A DNA stretch of 64,000 nt from Chelativorans salis (lineage in GTDB: Bacteria; Pseudomonadota; Alphaproteobacteria; Rhizobiales; Rhizobiaceae), in NCBI RefSeq assembly GCF_025336525.1, contig NZ_JAOCZP010000003.1:310001-374000 (forward strand), in the 5' to 3' direction. Numbering within the stretch: the stretch's first letter is position 1; every line of letters starts with the position of its first letter. Positions 26,553-35,588 of the stretch are shown in pieces. The position numbers were made by a program, and so were the translations under genes. The notes under the pieces are model-generated. The model did not search any database and had not been told where the DNA came from. It saw only the letters and a program-made list of their open reading frames with translations.

Positions 26553-26570
26553 ATGCCGCACAGGCGGCAT
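26553..26570 (+). promoter_or_regulatory. Hairpin between the glycine riboswitch and gcvT, probable expression platform
   Basis: Perfect 7-bp stem ATGCCGC / GCGGCAT with an ACAG loop, ending 12 bases before the Shine-Dalgarno GGAGGA at 26583. There is no T-run after it, which favours control of translation or an antiterminator role over intrinsic termination. Confidence 0.5.
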
Positions 26571-26591
26571 GCGTGCAGCTTTGGAGGAACG

Positions 26592-27695
26592 ATGAGCGTC
26601 GGCAACACCCTAAAACACCTACCGCTTGAAGCGATGCATGAAGAAGCCGGCGCGCGCTTTGGCGCTTTTGCCGGCTGGCACATGCCGCTTACCTATCCCG
26701 CCGGCGTGATGAAGGAGCACCTTCACACGCGGGAAAAAGCGGGACTGTTCGACATCTCCCACATGCAGCTCTTCGCGGTCGAGGGCGCCCAGGCGGCCAC
26801 CTTCCTGTCGCGCGCTTGTCCTCTGGATACGGCGGGGCTTGGGGAGGCAAAGTCGAAATATACGGTGCTCCTCAATGAGGAGGCCGGCATCATAGACGAC
26901 CTTATCGTCACCCGGCTTGGCGACGAGCGCTTCATGGTGGTGGCGAATGCCGGCAATGCGGTGAAGGACGAGGCACATCTCAACGCTATTGCCGATGGTT
27001 TTGAGGTGACGGTGAGGCCGCTCAAGCGCGTGTTCCTGGCGCTGCAGGGGCCGGAGGCAGAGGGTGTTCTTATCGGTGCGGGGCTGGATCTGAGCGACCT
27101 CACCTTCATGACCGCTGCCGAACCACGCCAGAACTGGTTTGCCACGCGTTCGGGCTATACGGGCGAGGATGGATTCGAGATCGCGCTACCGCCCGAGGAG
27201 GCGCCTGCCTTCGCCGAGAAGATACTGGCCGACGAGCGGGCCCAGTGGATCGGCCTTGCGGCGCGCGACAGCCTGCGGCTGGAAGCCGGGCTTTGCCTGC
27301 ATGGGCAGGACATTAACGAGACGACAGACCCGGCGAGCGCGGCGCTCCTGTGGGCCATCCCGAAACGCCTGCGCGAGGAAGGCGGCTTCATCGGCGCCGA
27401 GGCGCTGCGCCGCATCGTCTCCGAGGGTGCTGAGGAAAAGCGCGTCGGGCTGAAGCCGGAAGGGCGCCAGCCGGTGCGCTCCGGTGCACCGCTGATGAAC
27501 CAGAACAGGGAGACCGTCGGTCGTGTGACCTCCGGCGGCTTCGGCCCCTCGGCTGGGCATCCCGTCGCCATGGGCTATGTCGCCAAGGCGCTCGCCGAGG
27601 CTGGGACGCCGCTTATCGCCGAAGTGCGCGGAAACAGCGTGCCCGTTCACGTCCATCCCCTGCCCTTCACGCCGCATCGCTACCACAAAGGATAA
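26592..27695 (+). CDS. gcvT: Aminomethyltransferase, T protein of the glycine cleavage system
   Basis: 367 residues. Transfers the aminomethyl carbon from the lipoyl arm of GcvH to tetrahydrofolate, releasing ammonia. Starts MSVGNTLKHLPLEAMHEEAGARF; the folate-binding core shows FDISHMQ, SKYTVLLNE, RSGYTGEDGFEI (about residues 184-195) and GLAARDSLRLEAGLCLHG. ATG 26592 is chosen for its GGAGGA seven bases upstream. First gene of gcvT-gcvH-gcvP and under a tandem glycine riboswitch. Confidence 0.97.
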   Translation: MSVGNTLKHLPLEAMHEEAGARFGAFAGWHMPLTYPAGVMKEHLHTREKAGLFDISHMQLFAVEGAQAATFLSRACPLDTAGLGEAKSKYTVLLNEEAGIIDDLIVTRLGDERFMVVANAGNAVKDEAHLNAIADGFEVTVRPLKRVFLALQGPEAEGVLIGAGLDLSDLTFMTAAEPRQNWFATRSGYTGEDGFEIALPPEEAPAFAEKILADERAQWIGLAARDSLRLEAGLCLHGQDINETTDPASAALLWAIPKRLREEGGFIGAEALRRIVSEGAEEKRVGLKPEGRQPVRSGAPLMNQNRETVGRVTSGGFGPSAGHPVAMGYVAKALAEAGTPLIAEVRGNSVPVHVHPLPFTPHRYHKG

Positions 27696-27701
27696 ACAGG
27701 C

Positions 27702-28070
27702 ATGAGCAAGACCTATTTCACCGAAGATCACGAATGGATCCGCGTCGAGGGTGGCACGGCCACCGTCGGCATCACCGACTATGCACAGGAGCAGCTTGGC
27801 GACCTCGTGTTCGTGGAGTTGCCGGAGACGGGCAAGGCCCTTGCCAAGGGCGAGACGGCGGTGGTGGTCGAATCGGTGAAGGCCGCTTCGGACGTCTATG
27901 CGCCCGCCGACGGCGAGGTGGCGGAGGTCAACGAGGCACTCGCCAGCGATCCCTCCCTCGTCAACACCGCACCCATGGGCGACGGCTGGCTGTGGAAGAT
28001 GAAGCTTTCCGACGAAAGCCAGCTCGACGGCCTGATGGACGAAGACGCTTACAAGAAAAGCGTGGCTTAG
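27702..28070 (+). CDS. gcvH: Glycine cleavage system H protein
   Basis: 122 residues, the lipoyl carrier that shuttles the aminomethyl group between P, T and L proteins. The lipoylated Lys60 is in [15 protein letters not shown]; the N-terminal [14 protein letters not shown] and [21 protein letters not shown] are standard. It starts 6 bases after the gcvT stop and ends 9 bases before gcvP. Confidence 0.98.
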   Translation: MSKTYFTEDHEWIRVEGGTATVGITDYAQEQLGDLVFVELPETGKALAKGETAVVVESVKAASDVYAPADGEVAEVNEALASDPSLVNTAPMGDGWLWKMKLSDESQLDGLMDEDAYKKSVA

Positions 28071-28079
28071 GAACACTAT

Positions 28080-30881
28080 ATGTCTGAGATGACACAACCC
28101 TTCTTCGCCCGCCACATCGGCCCGCGCGAGGACGAGACGAAGACCATGCTGGCTGCCCTCGGCGTTCCCTCCGTGGAGACGCTGATAAGCCAGGCGGTGC
28201 CGAAATCAATTCGCCTCGACCGGCCGCTCGCCCTGCCGGAGCCCGCGAGCGAGGCCGAGGCGCTGGCCGAGATGCAGGCGCATATGCGGGAGAACACGGT
28301 GCTGAAGAGCTTCATCGGCACCGGCTATCATGGCTGCCACCTGCCGCCCGTCATCCAGCGCAACATGTTCGAGAACCCCGCCTGGTATACGGCCTACACG
28401 CCCTACCAGTCCGAGATCAGCCAGGGGCGGCTGGAGATGCTGTTCCACTTCCAGACGCTGGTCACGGAGCTGACGGGCCTGCCGGTCGCCTCCGCCTCGC
28501 TGCTCGATGAGGCTTCGGCCGTGGCCGAGGCCGTCGGCATCGCCTGGCGCCACCACCGGGGCAAGCGCAACAAGGTCTCGATTGTCGGAGCGCTCAACCC
28601 GCAGACCCGCGACGTGGTGGAGACGCGCGCCGAGCCGCTCGGCCTTGAGATCGGCAACGGCACAGTGGACGACGATACCTGCGCGCTGGTGGTTCCCTGG
28701 GCGGATACTTACGGGGTCTATGAAGATCATTCGGCCATCATCGCCGAAGCCAAAGTGAGGGACGTGATCGTCGTCTTCGTCGCCGATCCGCTGGGCCTTG
28801 TCATGAGCGACACGCCGGCGGCACTGGGTGCCGAGATCGCCGTCGGTTCGATGCAGCGCTTCGGCGTGCCGATGGGTTTCGGCGGGCCGCATGCGGCCTA
28901 TTGCGCCGTCTCCGACCGGCTGACGCGGCTGATGCCGGGCCGGCTGGTCGGCCAGTCGACGGATGCTCACGGCCGCCCCGGCTACCGCCTGGCGCTGCAG
29001 ACGCGCGAGCAGCACATCCGCCGCGACAAGGCGACCTCCAACATCTGCACGGCGCAGGCGCTGCTTGCCAACATGGCGGCGGCCTATGCCATCTGGCACG
29101 GGCCGGAGGGGCTGAAGGCGGTGGCGGGGCATGTGCATGGCTTAGCTTCCCGGCTTCATGCAGCGTTCAAGAAATCAGGCGTAACAGTCTCCGGCGAAAT
29201 GATTTTCGATACGGTGACGGTTACCGTAAAGGGCAAGGCCGAGGCGATCGCAGCAGAGGCGGAGAAGAGCGGGCGGCTCCTGCGGGTGATCGACAGGGAC
29301 CGGCTGGGGATCACCTTCGACGAGACCTCGACCGAGGCCGATCTCGAGGCGATTGCGGCACTCTTCGGTGCGTCCGTGACCGACGGGGCGGAGGCCATTG
29401 CGCCCGCCGCGCCGCGCGGCAAGACATTCCTGACGCAGCCGGTTTTCCACGAGAACCGCTCGGAAACGCAGATGATGCGCTTCCTGCGGCGGCTGGCGGA
29501 CAAGGATCTGGCGCTCGACCGAGCGATGATCCCGCTCGGCTCCTGTACCATGAAGCTGAACGCGGCCGCCGAGATGATGCCGGTGAGTTGGCCGGAGGTG
29601 GCGGGGCTGCATCCCTTCGCGCCTGAGGGCCACACAATGGGCTACCGCCGCATGATCGGAGAGCTGGAAGAGTGGCTTGGTGAGATCACCGGGTTCGACG
29701 CCGTCTCGCTGCAGCCCAATGCCGGCAGCCAGGGCGAATATGCCGGGCTTCTGGCGATCCGCCGCTACCATGCCGAACGCGGCGAAGGGGAGCGCGACGT
29801 CTGCCTCATCCCCTCCTCCGCTCACGGCACCAACCCGGCTTCCGCCTCGATGGCCGGCATGCGGGTCGTCGTCGTGCGCTGCACGGAGAATGGCGATATC
29901 GACGGGGAGGACCTGCAGGCCAAGGCGGCGGAGCATGCCGAACGGCTGGCGGCGCTGATGATCACCTACCCATCCACCCACGGCGTGTTCGAGGAAGGCG
30001 TGCGCGACATGTGCGCTGTGATCCATGAGCATGGCGGGCAGGTCTATCTCGACGGGGCCAACCTCAATGCGTTGGTGGGGCTTGCGAGGCCGGGGGATCT
30101 GGGCGCCGACGTCTGCCACATGAACCTGCACAAGACCTTCTGCATCCCGCATGGCGGTGGCGGCCCGGGTATCGGCCCGATCGGCGTGAAGGCGCATCTG
30201 AAGCCTTTCCTGCCGGGGCATGCGGCGCTGGGGACCCGAAATGCGGTGACGGCCGCACCCTTCGGCAGCGCCTCGATCCTGCCGATCACCTGGATGTATA
30301 TCCGCATGATGGGTGCCGACGGGCTGAAGCGGGCGACGGAGATCGCCATCCTCAATGCCAACTATGTCGCCGAGCGGCTGAAGGCGCACTATCCGGTGCT
30401 CTACAAGGGCCGCAACCGGCGCGTGGCGCATGAATGCATTCTCGACACGCGGGTGTTGAAGGATCGTGCCGGCGTCACCGTCGAGGACATTGCAAAACGC
30501 CTTATCGACTACGGCTTCCACGCGCCCACCATGAGTTGGCCGGTGGCCGGCACGCTGATGGTGGAGCCGACGGAGTCGGAGCCCAAGGAAGAGCTCGACC
30601 GCTTCTGCGAGGCGATGATCGCAATCGCCAAGGAAGCCGCCCGCGTGGAAAAGGGCGAATGGCCGAAGGAGGACAACCCACTCGTCAACGCCCCGCATAC
30701 GGCGGCCGAACTGATGGCGGATCGCTGGACGCATCCCTACGGGCGCGCGGAAGCCGCCTTTCCGTCGGGCAGCATGGACGCAGCGTCCAAGTACTGGCCG
30801 CCCGTCTCGCGCGTCGACAACGTTGCCGGCGACCGCAACCTGGTGTGCGCCTGCCCGCCAATGGAGGCGCTGGCGAGTTGA
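28080..30881 (+). CDS. gcvP: Glycine dehydrogenase (decarboxylating), P protein, single-chain form
   Basis: 933 residues, the fused homodimeric form rather than split GcvPA/GcvPB. PLP-dependent decarboxylation of glycine; the Schiff-base lysine is Lys685 in [16 protein letters not shown]. The N-terminal half shows [27 protein letters not shown] and [14 protein letters not shown]; the C-terminal half [20 protein letters not shown]. Third gene of the gcv operon; the L protein is not here and is probably shared with another dehydrogenase complex. Confidence 0.98.
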   Translation: MSEMTQPFFARHIGPREDETKTMLAALGVPSVETLISQAVPKSIRLDRPLALPEPASEAEALAEMQAHMRENTVLKSFIGTGYHGCHLPPVIQRNMFENPAWYTAYTPYQSEISQGRLEMLFHFQTLVTELTGLPVASASLLDEASAVAEAVGIAWRHHRGKRNKVSIVGALNPQTRDVVETRAEPLGLEIGNGTVDDDTCALVVPWADTYGVYEDHSAIIAEAKVRDVIVVFVADPLGLVMSDTPAALGAEIAVGSMQRFGVPMGFGGPHAAYCAVSDRLTRLMPGRLVGQSTDAHGRPGYRLALQTREQHIRRDKATSNICTAQALLANMAAAYAIWHGPEGLKAVAGHVHGLASRLHAAFKKSGVTVSGEMIFDTVTVTVKGKAEAIAAEAEKSGRLLRVIDRDRLGITFDETSTEADLEAIAALFGASVTDGAEAIAPAAPRGKTFLTQPVFHENRSETQMMRFLRRLADKDLALDRAMIPLGSCTMKLNAAAEMMPVSWPEVAGLHPFAPEGHTMGYRRMIGELEEWLGEITGFDAVSLQPNAGSQGEYAGLLAIRRYHAERGEGERDVCLIPSSAHGTNPASASMAGMRVVVVRCTENGDIDGEDLQAKAAEHAERLAALMITYPSTHGVFEEGVRDMCAVIHEHGGQVYLDGANLNALVGLARPGDLGADVCHMNLHKTFCIPHGGGGPGIGPIGVKAHLKPFLPGHAALGTRNAVTAAPFGSASILPITWMYIRMMGADGLKRATEIAILNANYVAERLKAHYPVLYKGRNRRVAHECILDTRVLKDRAGVTVEDIAKRLIDYGFHAPTMSWPVAGTLMVEPTESEPKEELDRFCEAMIAIAKEAARVEKGEWPKEDNPLVNAPHTAAELMADRWTHPYGRAEAAFPSGSMDAASKYWPPVSRVDNVAGDRNLVCACPPMEALAS

Positions 30882-30913
30882 GGTAGTAGGAGTGCGCGTG
30901 GGTCAACTTCACC

Positions 30914-31027
30914 GCCCGTCATCCCGGAGCTGGAGCGATAGCTGAGGCTGTCGGGGACCCAGTCCGGAGCGTGGAAAAGTCGCGGAATGGTTTCCGGACA
31001 AGCCTTCGGCTTTCCGGGATGACGGGC
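30914..31027. repeat. Long intergenic inverted-repeat element
   Basis: Bounded by perfect 14-bp inverted ends GCCCGTCATCCCGG (30914-30927) and its complement (31014-31027), with a GC-rich interior of about 86 bases. It lies between the 3' ends of gcvP and the HxlR gene, so it may serve as a two-way transcription barrier. It looks like a dispersed rhizobial repeat and differs from the one at 15.6 kb. Confidence 0.75.
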
Positions 31028-31079
31028 AGTGAACTGCACATTCGGCTCCGGACTTCGCTGCCCAGCGGCTTCCTTCTAG

Positions 31080-31460
31080 CTAAGATGACGCGTCACCCCC
31101 GCCTGTCCGCTTCCGCATGAAGTGGTCAGGCGGCGTCCATGTGTCGGGCATGTAGCGATTGGCCCAGCGGCAGATGTCCTGCAGCACCGGCAGAAGCGCC
31201 TCGCCCTTCTCGGTGAGAACGTATTCGTAGCGCTTCGGGCGCTCCTGATAGGAGCGCCGGATCACGAGACCGTCTTCCTCCATCGCCGCCAGGCGGTCGG
31301 TGAGCACGTTGGTGGTGATGCGCTCGGGTGAGGCAAGGAATTGCGAAAAACGCTTCTTGCCGCAAATCAGGTCGCGCATGATCACCATCGTCCAGCGGTC
31401 GCCGACCATGTCGAGCGTTGTGGCGATGGGGCAAGCGGAGCGCGGTTCGCGTCTTGTCAT
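31080..31460 (-). CDS. HxlR/DUF24 family winged-helix transcriptional regulator
   Basis: 126 residues. CPIATTLDMVGDRWTMVIMRDL near the N-terminus is the HxlR signature, with the conserved cysteine (Cys10) that in YodB- or HypR-like members senses electrophiles or oxidation. The winged helix continues FSQFLASPERITTNVLTDRLAAME and RRSYQERPKRYEYVLTEKGEAL. It is divergent from a GFA-TfoX-DUF2461 cluster, with a large palindrome between them, so it probably controls itself and that cluster. Confidence 0.9.
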   Translation of the reverse strand: MTRREPRSACPIATTLDMVGDRWTMVIMRDLICGKKRFSQFLASPERITTNVLTDRLAAMEEDGLVIRRSYQERPKRYEYVLTEKGEALLPVLQDICRWANRYMPDTWTPPDHFMRKRTGGGDASS

Positions 31461-31478
31461 GAGATGTCAGTGCTATCT

Positions 31479-31504
31479 AGCTTGTTACTTGCAAGTTACA
31501 AGCT
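31479..31504. promoter_or_regulatory. 26-bp palindrome, probable HxlR operator
   Basis: Near-perfect symmetry (one mismatched pair) around the centre at 31491/31492; the core is TTACTTGCAAGTTA. HxlR/DUF24 regulators commonly bind TTACTT-type palindromes. It lies 19 bases upstream of the HxlR start and 59 bases upstream of the GFA start. Confidence 0.7.
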
Positions 31505-31562
31505 ATGTGAGATGATGCGCCTAATCAACATGCAATATCGTCAGCCGAATGGGAGGCACGAC

Positions 31563-32042
31563 ATGTCGAAGGCTTCGTCATCTCAGGGTTTTTCGGGCGG
31601 TTGCCTGTGCAGCGCCGTGCGCTACCGCAGCAAGGAGGCGCCGATGATCGTCGGCCATTGCCACTGCGTGGACTGCCGCAAGTCGAGCGGCACCGGGCAC
31701 TGCACCCATATCGTTGTGCCCGCGCAGGGTTTCTCGGTTACCGGCGAGGTGAAGTTTTATAGCCGTCCGGCCGACAGCGGCAATGTCGTCAATCGCGGCT
31801 TCTGCCCCAATTGCGGCTCGGCCGTCTACTCGACCAATGAGGGCATGCCCGACCTCGCCTTTCTGCGCGCCTCCAGCCTCGACGATCCGGAGATGGTCAC
31901 GCCCGCGATGGTCGTCTATGCGAGCCGGGCGCCCTCCTGGGATTATGTGGAAGCGGGATTGCCCTCCTTCGCCACACATCCCGAAGGCGGCCCTGGACGC
32001 GCTATCGCAGCGCAAGCCGGAGGCTCGGCACATGGCCTATGA
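31563..32042 (+). CDS. GFA (CENP-V type) zinc-binding family protein
   Basis: 159 residues. Zinc-coordinating cysteines in the GFA arrangement: GGCLCSAVRY, GHCHCVDCRKSSGTGH and FCPNCGSAVY. The fold is that of glutathione-dependent formaldehyde-activating enzyme, but the family is broad and true Gfa activity is doubtful. ATG 31563 has GGGAGG seven bases upstream; an open upstream extension overlaps the HxlR promoter and is not credible. First gene of the cluster divergent from hxlR; its stop overlaps the next gene by 11 bases. Confidence 0.85.
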   Translation: MSKASSSQGFSGGCLCSAVRYRSKEAPMIVGHCHCVDCRKSSGTGHCTHIVVPAQGFSVTGEVKFYSRPADSGNVVNRGFCPNCGSAVYSTNEGMPDLAFLRASSLDDPEMVTPAMVVYASRAPSWDYVEAGLPSFATHPEGGPGRAIAAQAGGSAHGL

Positions 32043-32373
32043 CGAGCAGCTTACAGCCCGCATGCGCGGCGGGCTGGAAGGCCTGCAAGGCATCTCGGAA
32101 AAGCGCATGATGGGCGGCGTGTGCTTTCTGCTCGACGGCAACATGCTTTCCGGCGCCGACCGCACGAAGACGGGCGAAGGCCGCTTCATGTTCCGTGTCG
32201 GCAAGGAAAACCAGACGGAGGCGCTCGCCCGCCCTGGCGCGCAAGCGATGGAAATGGGCGGGCGGCGCATGAATGGCTTCGTCTTCGTCGACGCGGAGGC
32301 TTGCGACGGTGAAGCGCTGAAGGGGTGGATTTCACTGGCGCTTGGGTTCGTCGGGGGCCTTCCGCCGAAGTGA
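32032..32373 (+). CDS. TfoX N-terminal domain family protein
   Basis: 113 residues. KRMMGGVCFLLDGNMLSG and RFMFRVGKENQTEAL match the TfoX_N domain (KxMFGGxxxxxxG... pattern), here standing alone without the C-terminal half of the competence regulator. Stand-alone TfoX_N proteins are common and uncharacterised. ATG 32032 has GGAGG eight bases upstream and overlaps the GFA gene by 11 bases, so translation is probably coupled. Located between the GFA and DUF2461 genes. Confidence 0.87.
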   Translation: MAYDEQLTARMRGGLEGLQGISEKRMMGGVCFLLDGNMLSGADRTKTGEGRFMFRVGKENQTEALARPGAQAMEMGGRRMNGFVFVDAEACDGEALKGWISLALGFVGGLPPK

Positions 32374-32379
32374 GGAAGC

Positions 32380-33045
32380 ATGAAAGCGGATGGATTTTCC
32401 CATTTCCCGGCCGAGACGCTGGAATTTCTCGTCGCCCTCCGCGCGAACAACGACCGTGACTGGTTCGCGCAGAACAAGGCCGCCTATGAGCGCGCCGTTA
32501 AGCGGCCCGCCGAAGACTTCTGCCGCGCCATAACGGCGCGCCTGGACGAGCTGAGTGGCCTGCCGCACCGGCCAAAGATATTCCGCATCCACCGGGATAT
32601 CCGCTTTTCCCGCGACAAGACGCCGTACAACACGCATCTGCACATCTCCTTCACGCCAGACACGGACGCGGGGCATCGCCCCGGCTGGTATTTCGGCCTC
32701 GAGCCGGAGCTGCTGACGGTCGGCACCGGCGTTTTCGAGTTCAAGAACGCCGACCTCGACGCCTTCCGCGCCCGCGTGGCGGGCGAGGACGGAGAAAGGC
32801 TTGCAACTCTGATCGAAGATTTCCCGGTCGGCATTCGGCTGAGCAAGCCGGAACTGAAGCGTGTGCCGCAACCCTACCCGGCTGATCACCCCCGCGCCGA
32901 GCTTCTGCGCAGGAAGTCGCTGGCCGGCTGGGTCGACTTCGCAGACCCGAGCAAGGCCTGCGAGAGCGGTTTCGCCGACCGCTGCTTCGATGCGTTCGTC
33001 CGGCTGAAGCCACTGTTCGACTGGTTGAATGCCGAGTCGCATTGA
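32380..33045 (+). CDS. DUF2461 (TIGR02453) family protein
   Basis: 221 residues. FSHFPAETLEFLVALRANND, WFAQNKAAYERAVKRPAEDF, RIHRDIRFSRDKTPYNTHL and GWYFGLEPE are the characteristic family blocks. Function unknown. GAGGAAG precedes the ATG, six bases after the TfoX_N stop. Last gene of the cluster opposite hxlR. Confidence 0.9.
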   Translation: MKADGFSHFPAETLEFLVALRANNDRDWFAQNKAAYERAVKRPAEDFCRAITARLDELSGLPHRPKIFRIHRDIRFSRDKTPYNTHLHISFTPDTDAGHRPGWYFGLEPELLTVGTGVFEFKNADLDAFRARVAGEDGERLATLIEDFPVGIRLSKPELKRVPQPYPADHPRAELLRRKSLAGWVDFADPSKACESGFADRCFDAFVRLKPLFDWLNAESH

Positions 33046-33217
33046 AGGCGGCGGCGTCTTCCCCTATGACGCGATCCACATTCGAATTCGGCACTTATGC
33101 CGGCGCAACCTGATTAACGCCCGTCTTAACCGAACGGAACCGGAACGGCCTTAGCTTTGCCATGGAAAGCATGGCAAGATCGCGGTGATTCGCGGGTACG
33201 GGGAAGAACACGACTTG

Positions 33218-35266
33218 ATGGACGATACCAACGATCTTTTTGCCGGGCTCACTTCCAATACGGAACGGGTGAAGCAGCCGGAAGCACCGGCGGCGCCGCA
33301 GCGCAAGACGCCGCGTGCGGCCGCGACGCGGGACACCGGCGAGGGCTACAGCGCGGCCGATATCGAGGTGCTGGAGGGGCTGGAGCCGGTGCGCAGGCGG
33401 CCCGGCATGTATATCGGCGGCACAGACAACAAGGCGCTGCACCACCTCTTCGCCGAGGTCATCGACAACTCGATGGACGAGGCGGTGGCGGGGCATGCGT
33501 CTTTCATCGAGGTGGAGCTCGGCGCCGACGGCTTCCTCACCGTCACCGACAACGGCCGCGGCATCCCGGTCGACCCGCATCCGAAGTTTAAGGACAAGTC
33601 AGCGCTCGAAGTCATCATGACGACGCTGCATGCCGGCGGCAAGTTCGATTCCAAGGTCTACGAGACCTCGGGCGGCCTGCACGGCGTGGGTGTGTCGGTG
33701 GTCAACGCGCTTTCCGAGGTGCTTGAGGTGGAGGTGGCGCGTGGCCGAAAGCTCTACCGCCAGCGCTTTTCGCGCGGTGCGCCGCAGGGCAAGCTGGAGG
33801 CGCTTGGCGATGCGCCCAACCGGCGTGGCACGCGTGTGCGCTTCAAGCCGGACGAGGAGATTTTCGGGGCCGGCGCGAAATTCCAGCCCGCCCGCCTCTA
33901 CCGCATGGCCCGCTCCAAGGCCTATCTCTTCGGCGGCGTGGAAATCCGCTGGACCTGCGCCCCTTCCCTTCTCGGCGAGAAAGACGAGACGCCGGAAAAG
34001 GCCACCTTCCACTTCCCCGGCGGGCTCAAGGACTTTTTGGCCGCCTCGCTCGACGGCGAGTTTCAGGTAACGCGCGAGGCCTTTTCCGGGCGCAGCGAGA
34101 AGCGCGGTGGACATGGGGCGGTGGAGTGGGCCGTCACCTGGTATGGCGGCGACGCCTTCCTGAACTCCTACTGCAACACCATTCCGACGCCCGAGGGCGG
34201 CACGCATGAGCTTGGCTTCCGCTCGGCGCTTCTTAAGGGCCTTCGCGGCTATGCGGAGTTGACCGGCAACAAACGCGCCTCGATTATCGCCGCCGAGGAC
34301 GTGATGATCTCGGCCGCCGGCATGCTGTCGGTCTTCGTGCGCGAGCCGGAATTCGTCGGCCAGACCAAGGACAAGCTGGCCACCGCCGCGGCCATGCGTA
34401 TGGTCGAGAACGCGGTGCGCGATCCGTTCGACCATTGGCTGGCCGACAATCCGCAAGAGGCCTCGAAGCTGCTCGACTGGGTGATCGCGCGGGCCGACGA
34501 GCGACTCAAGCGTCGCCAGGAGCGCGAGGTGAGCCGGAAGAGTGCCGTGCGCAAGCTGCGCCTGCCGGGCAAGCTCGCCGATTGCACGGTGGGCGCGGCG
34601 GCGGGCGCGGAGATCTTCATCGTCGAGGGCGATTCGGCCGGTGGCTCGGCCAAGCAGGCGCGCAACCGCGCCACCCAGGCCGTGCTGCCGCTGCGCGGCA
34701 AGATCCTCAATGTCGCCAGCGCCGGCCACGGCAAGCTCGCCGCCAACCAGCAGATTTCCGACCTGGTGCAGGCGCTTGGCTGCGGCACGCGCTCGAAATA
34801 CCGCGAGGACGACCTGCGCTACGAGCGCGTTATCATCATGACCGACGCCGACGTGGACGGCGCCCACATCGCCTCGCTGCTCATCACCTTCTTCTATCAG
34901 GAGATGCCGCAGTTGATCGAGGGCGGGCACCTGTTCCTCGCGGTGCCGCCGCTCTACAAGATCACCCAGGGCGGCAAGACCATGTATGCGCGCGACGACG
35001 CGCACAAGGAAGAGCTTTTACGCGAGGAGTTCACCGGCCGCGGCAAGGTGGAGATCGGCCGCTTCAAGGGGCTCGGCGAGATGCTGCCGAAGCAGCTCAA
35101 GGACACGACGATGGACCCCGCCCAGCGCATGTTGCTGCGCATCGACGTGCTGGACAGCGTGGAGGCGACGAAGATGGCCGTCGACGCATTGATGGGAACG
35201 AAACCCGAGGCACGCTTCCGCTTTATCCAGGATAATGCGGAGTTCGTGGAGGAATTGGATATTTAG
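33218..35266 (+). CDS. parE: DNA topoisomerase IV subunit B
   Basis: 682 residues. GHKL ATPase domain (EVIDNSMDEAVAGHA, DNGRGIP, GGLHGVGVSVVNALS), transducer, Toprim domain (EGDSAGGSAKQARNRATQAV, DADVDGAHIASLLITFF) and C-terminal GLGEMLPKQLKDTTMDP. The subunit decatenates daughter chromosomes with ParC. Lack of the long GyrB insertion and the wording of the Toprim end favour ParE over GyrB. ATG 33218 gives MDDTNDLFAG; GTG 33185 is possible but lacks a good ribosome-binding site. Confidence 0.95.
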   Translation: MDDTNDLFAGLTSNTERVKQPEAPAAPQRKTPRAAATRDTGEGYSAADIEVLEGLEPVRRRPGMYIGGTDNKALHHLFAEVIDNSMDEAVAGHASFIEVELGADGFLTVTDNGRGIPVDPHPKFKDKSALEVIMTTLHAGGKFDSKVYETSGGLHGVGVSVVNALSEVLEVEVARGRKLYRQRFSRGAPQGKLEALGDAPNRRGTRVRFKPDEEIFGAGAKFQPARLYRMARSKAYLFGGVEIRWTCAPSLLGEKDETPEKATFHFPGGLKDFLAASLDGEFQVTREAFSGRSEKRGGHGAVEWAVTWYGGDAFLNSYCNTIPTPEGGTHELGFRSALLKGLRGYAELTGNKRASIIAAEDVMISAAGMLSVFVREPEFVGQTKDKLATAAAMRMVENAVRDPFDHWLADNPQEASKLLDWVIARADERLKRRQEREVSRKSAVRKLRLPGKLADCTVGAAAGAEIFIVEGDSAGGSAKQARNRATQAVLPLRGKILNVASAGHGKLAANQQISDLVQALGCGTRSKYREDDLRYERVIIMTDADVDGAHIASLLITFFYQEMPQLIEGGHLFLAVPPLYKITQGGKTMYARDDAHKEELLREEFTGRGKVEIGRFKGLGEMLPKQLKDTTMDPAQRMLLRIDVLDSVEATKMAVDALMGTKPEARFRFIQDNAEFVEELDI

Positions 35267-35588
35267 GCATTACCTGAATATGCAGTAGACAGGCGCAAAC
35301 CGCGCCGAGACGTTGAATTGCACCAGGCTCACCGGCAGCCAAGGGAAATGGTCTAAATCGCCGGTCGCTCCATGGCAGCGCTCGGCCTGCTGTTTGCTCC
35401 CGCCGTGAACCTGGTCCTATTCGTACCGGGCGGAATGCTCGTAGGCTACTTGCTCTCTGGGATCGGCCGAGAAGAACGGTAGCTGACGAAAGGCCAGACG
35501 TGTGCGTCCGCAGGAAGTGCAGGTGCGTTCTGCGCTGTCCGCCCATCTAATATGCGGTGTATGCCACGACGGGAACGCACCCAGCACA
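35267..35588. other. Intergenic region after parE
   Basis: About 320 bases between convergent parE and the DUF2336 gene. The only item of note is a 36-codon hydrophobic frame at 35372-35482, listed separately. I see no terminator hairpin with a T-run or known repeat. Confidence 0.45.
35372..35482 (+). CDS. Possible 36-aa hydrophobic mini-protein or gene remnant
   Basis: ATG 35372 to TAG gives a peptide with one potential membrane segment (GLLFAPAVNLVLFVPGGMLV) and a charged end GIGREER. No ribosome-binding site of note. Chance or a decayed gene is as likely as a real small protein. Confidence 0.2.
   Translation: MAALGLLFAPAVNLVLFVPGGMLVGYLLSGIGREER

Noticed and set aside
29175-30734. 519-codon minus-strand frame opposite gcvP
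   Set aside because: Antisense shadow of GcvP.
33599-35005. 468-codon minus-strand frame opposite parE
   Set aside because: Antisense shadow of ParE.
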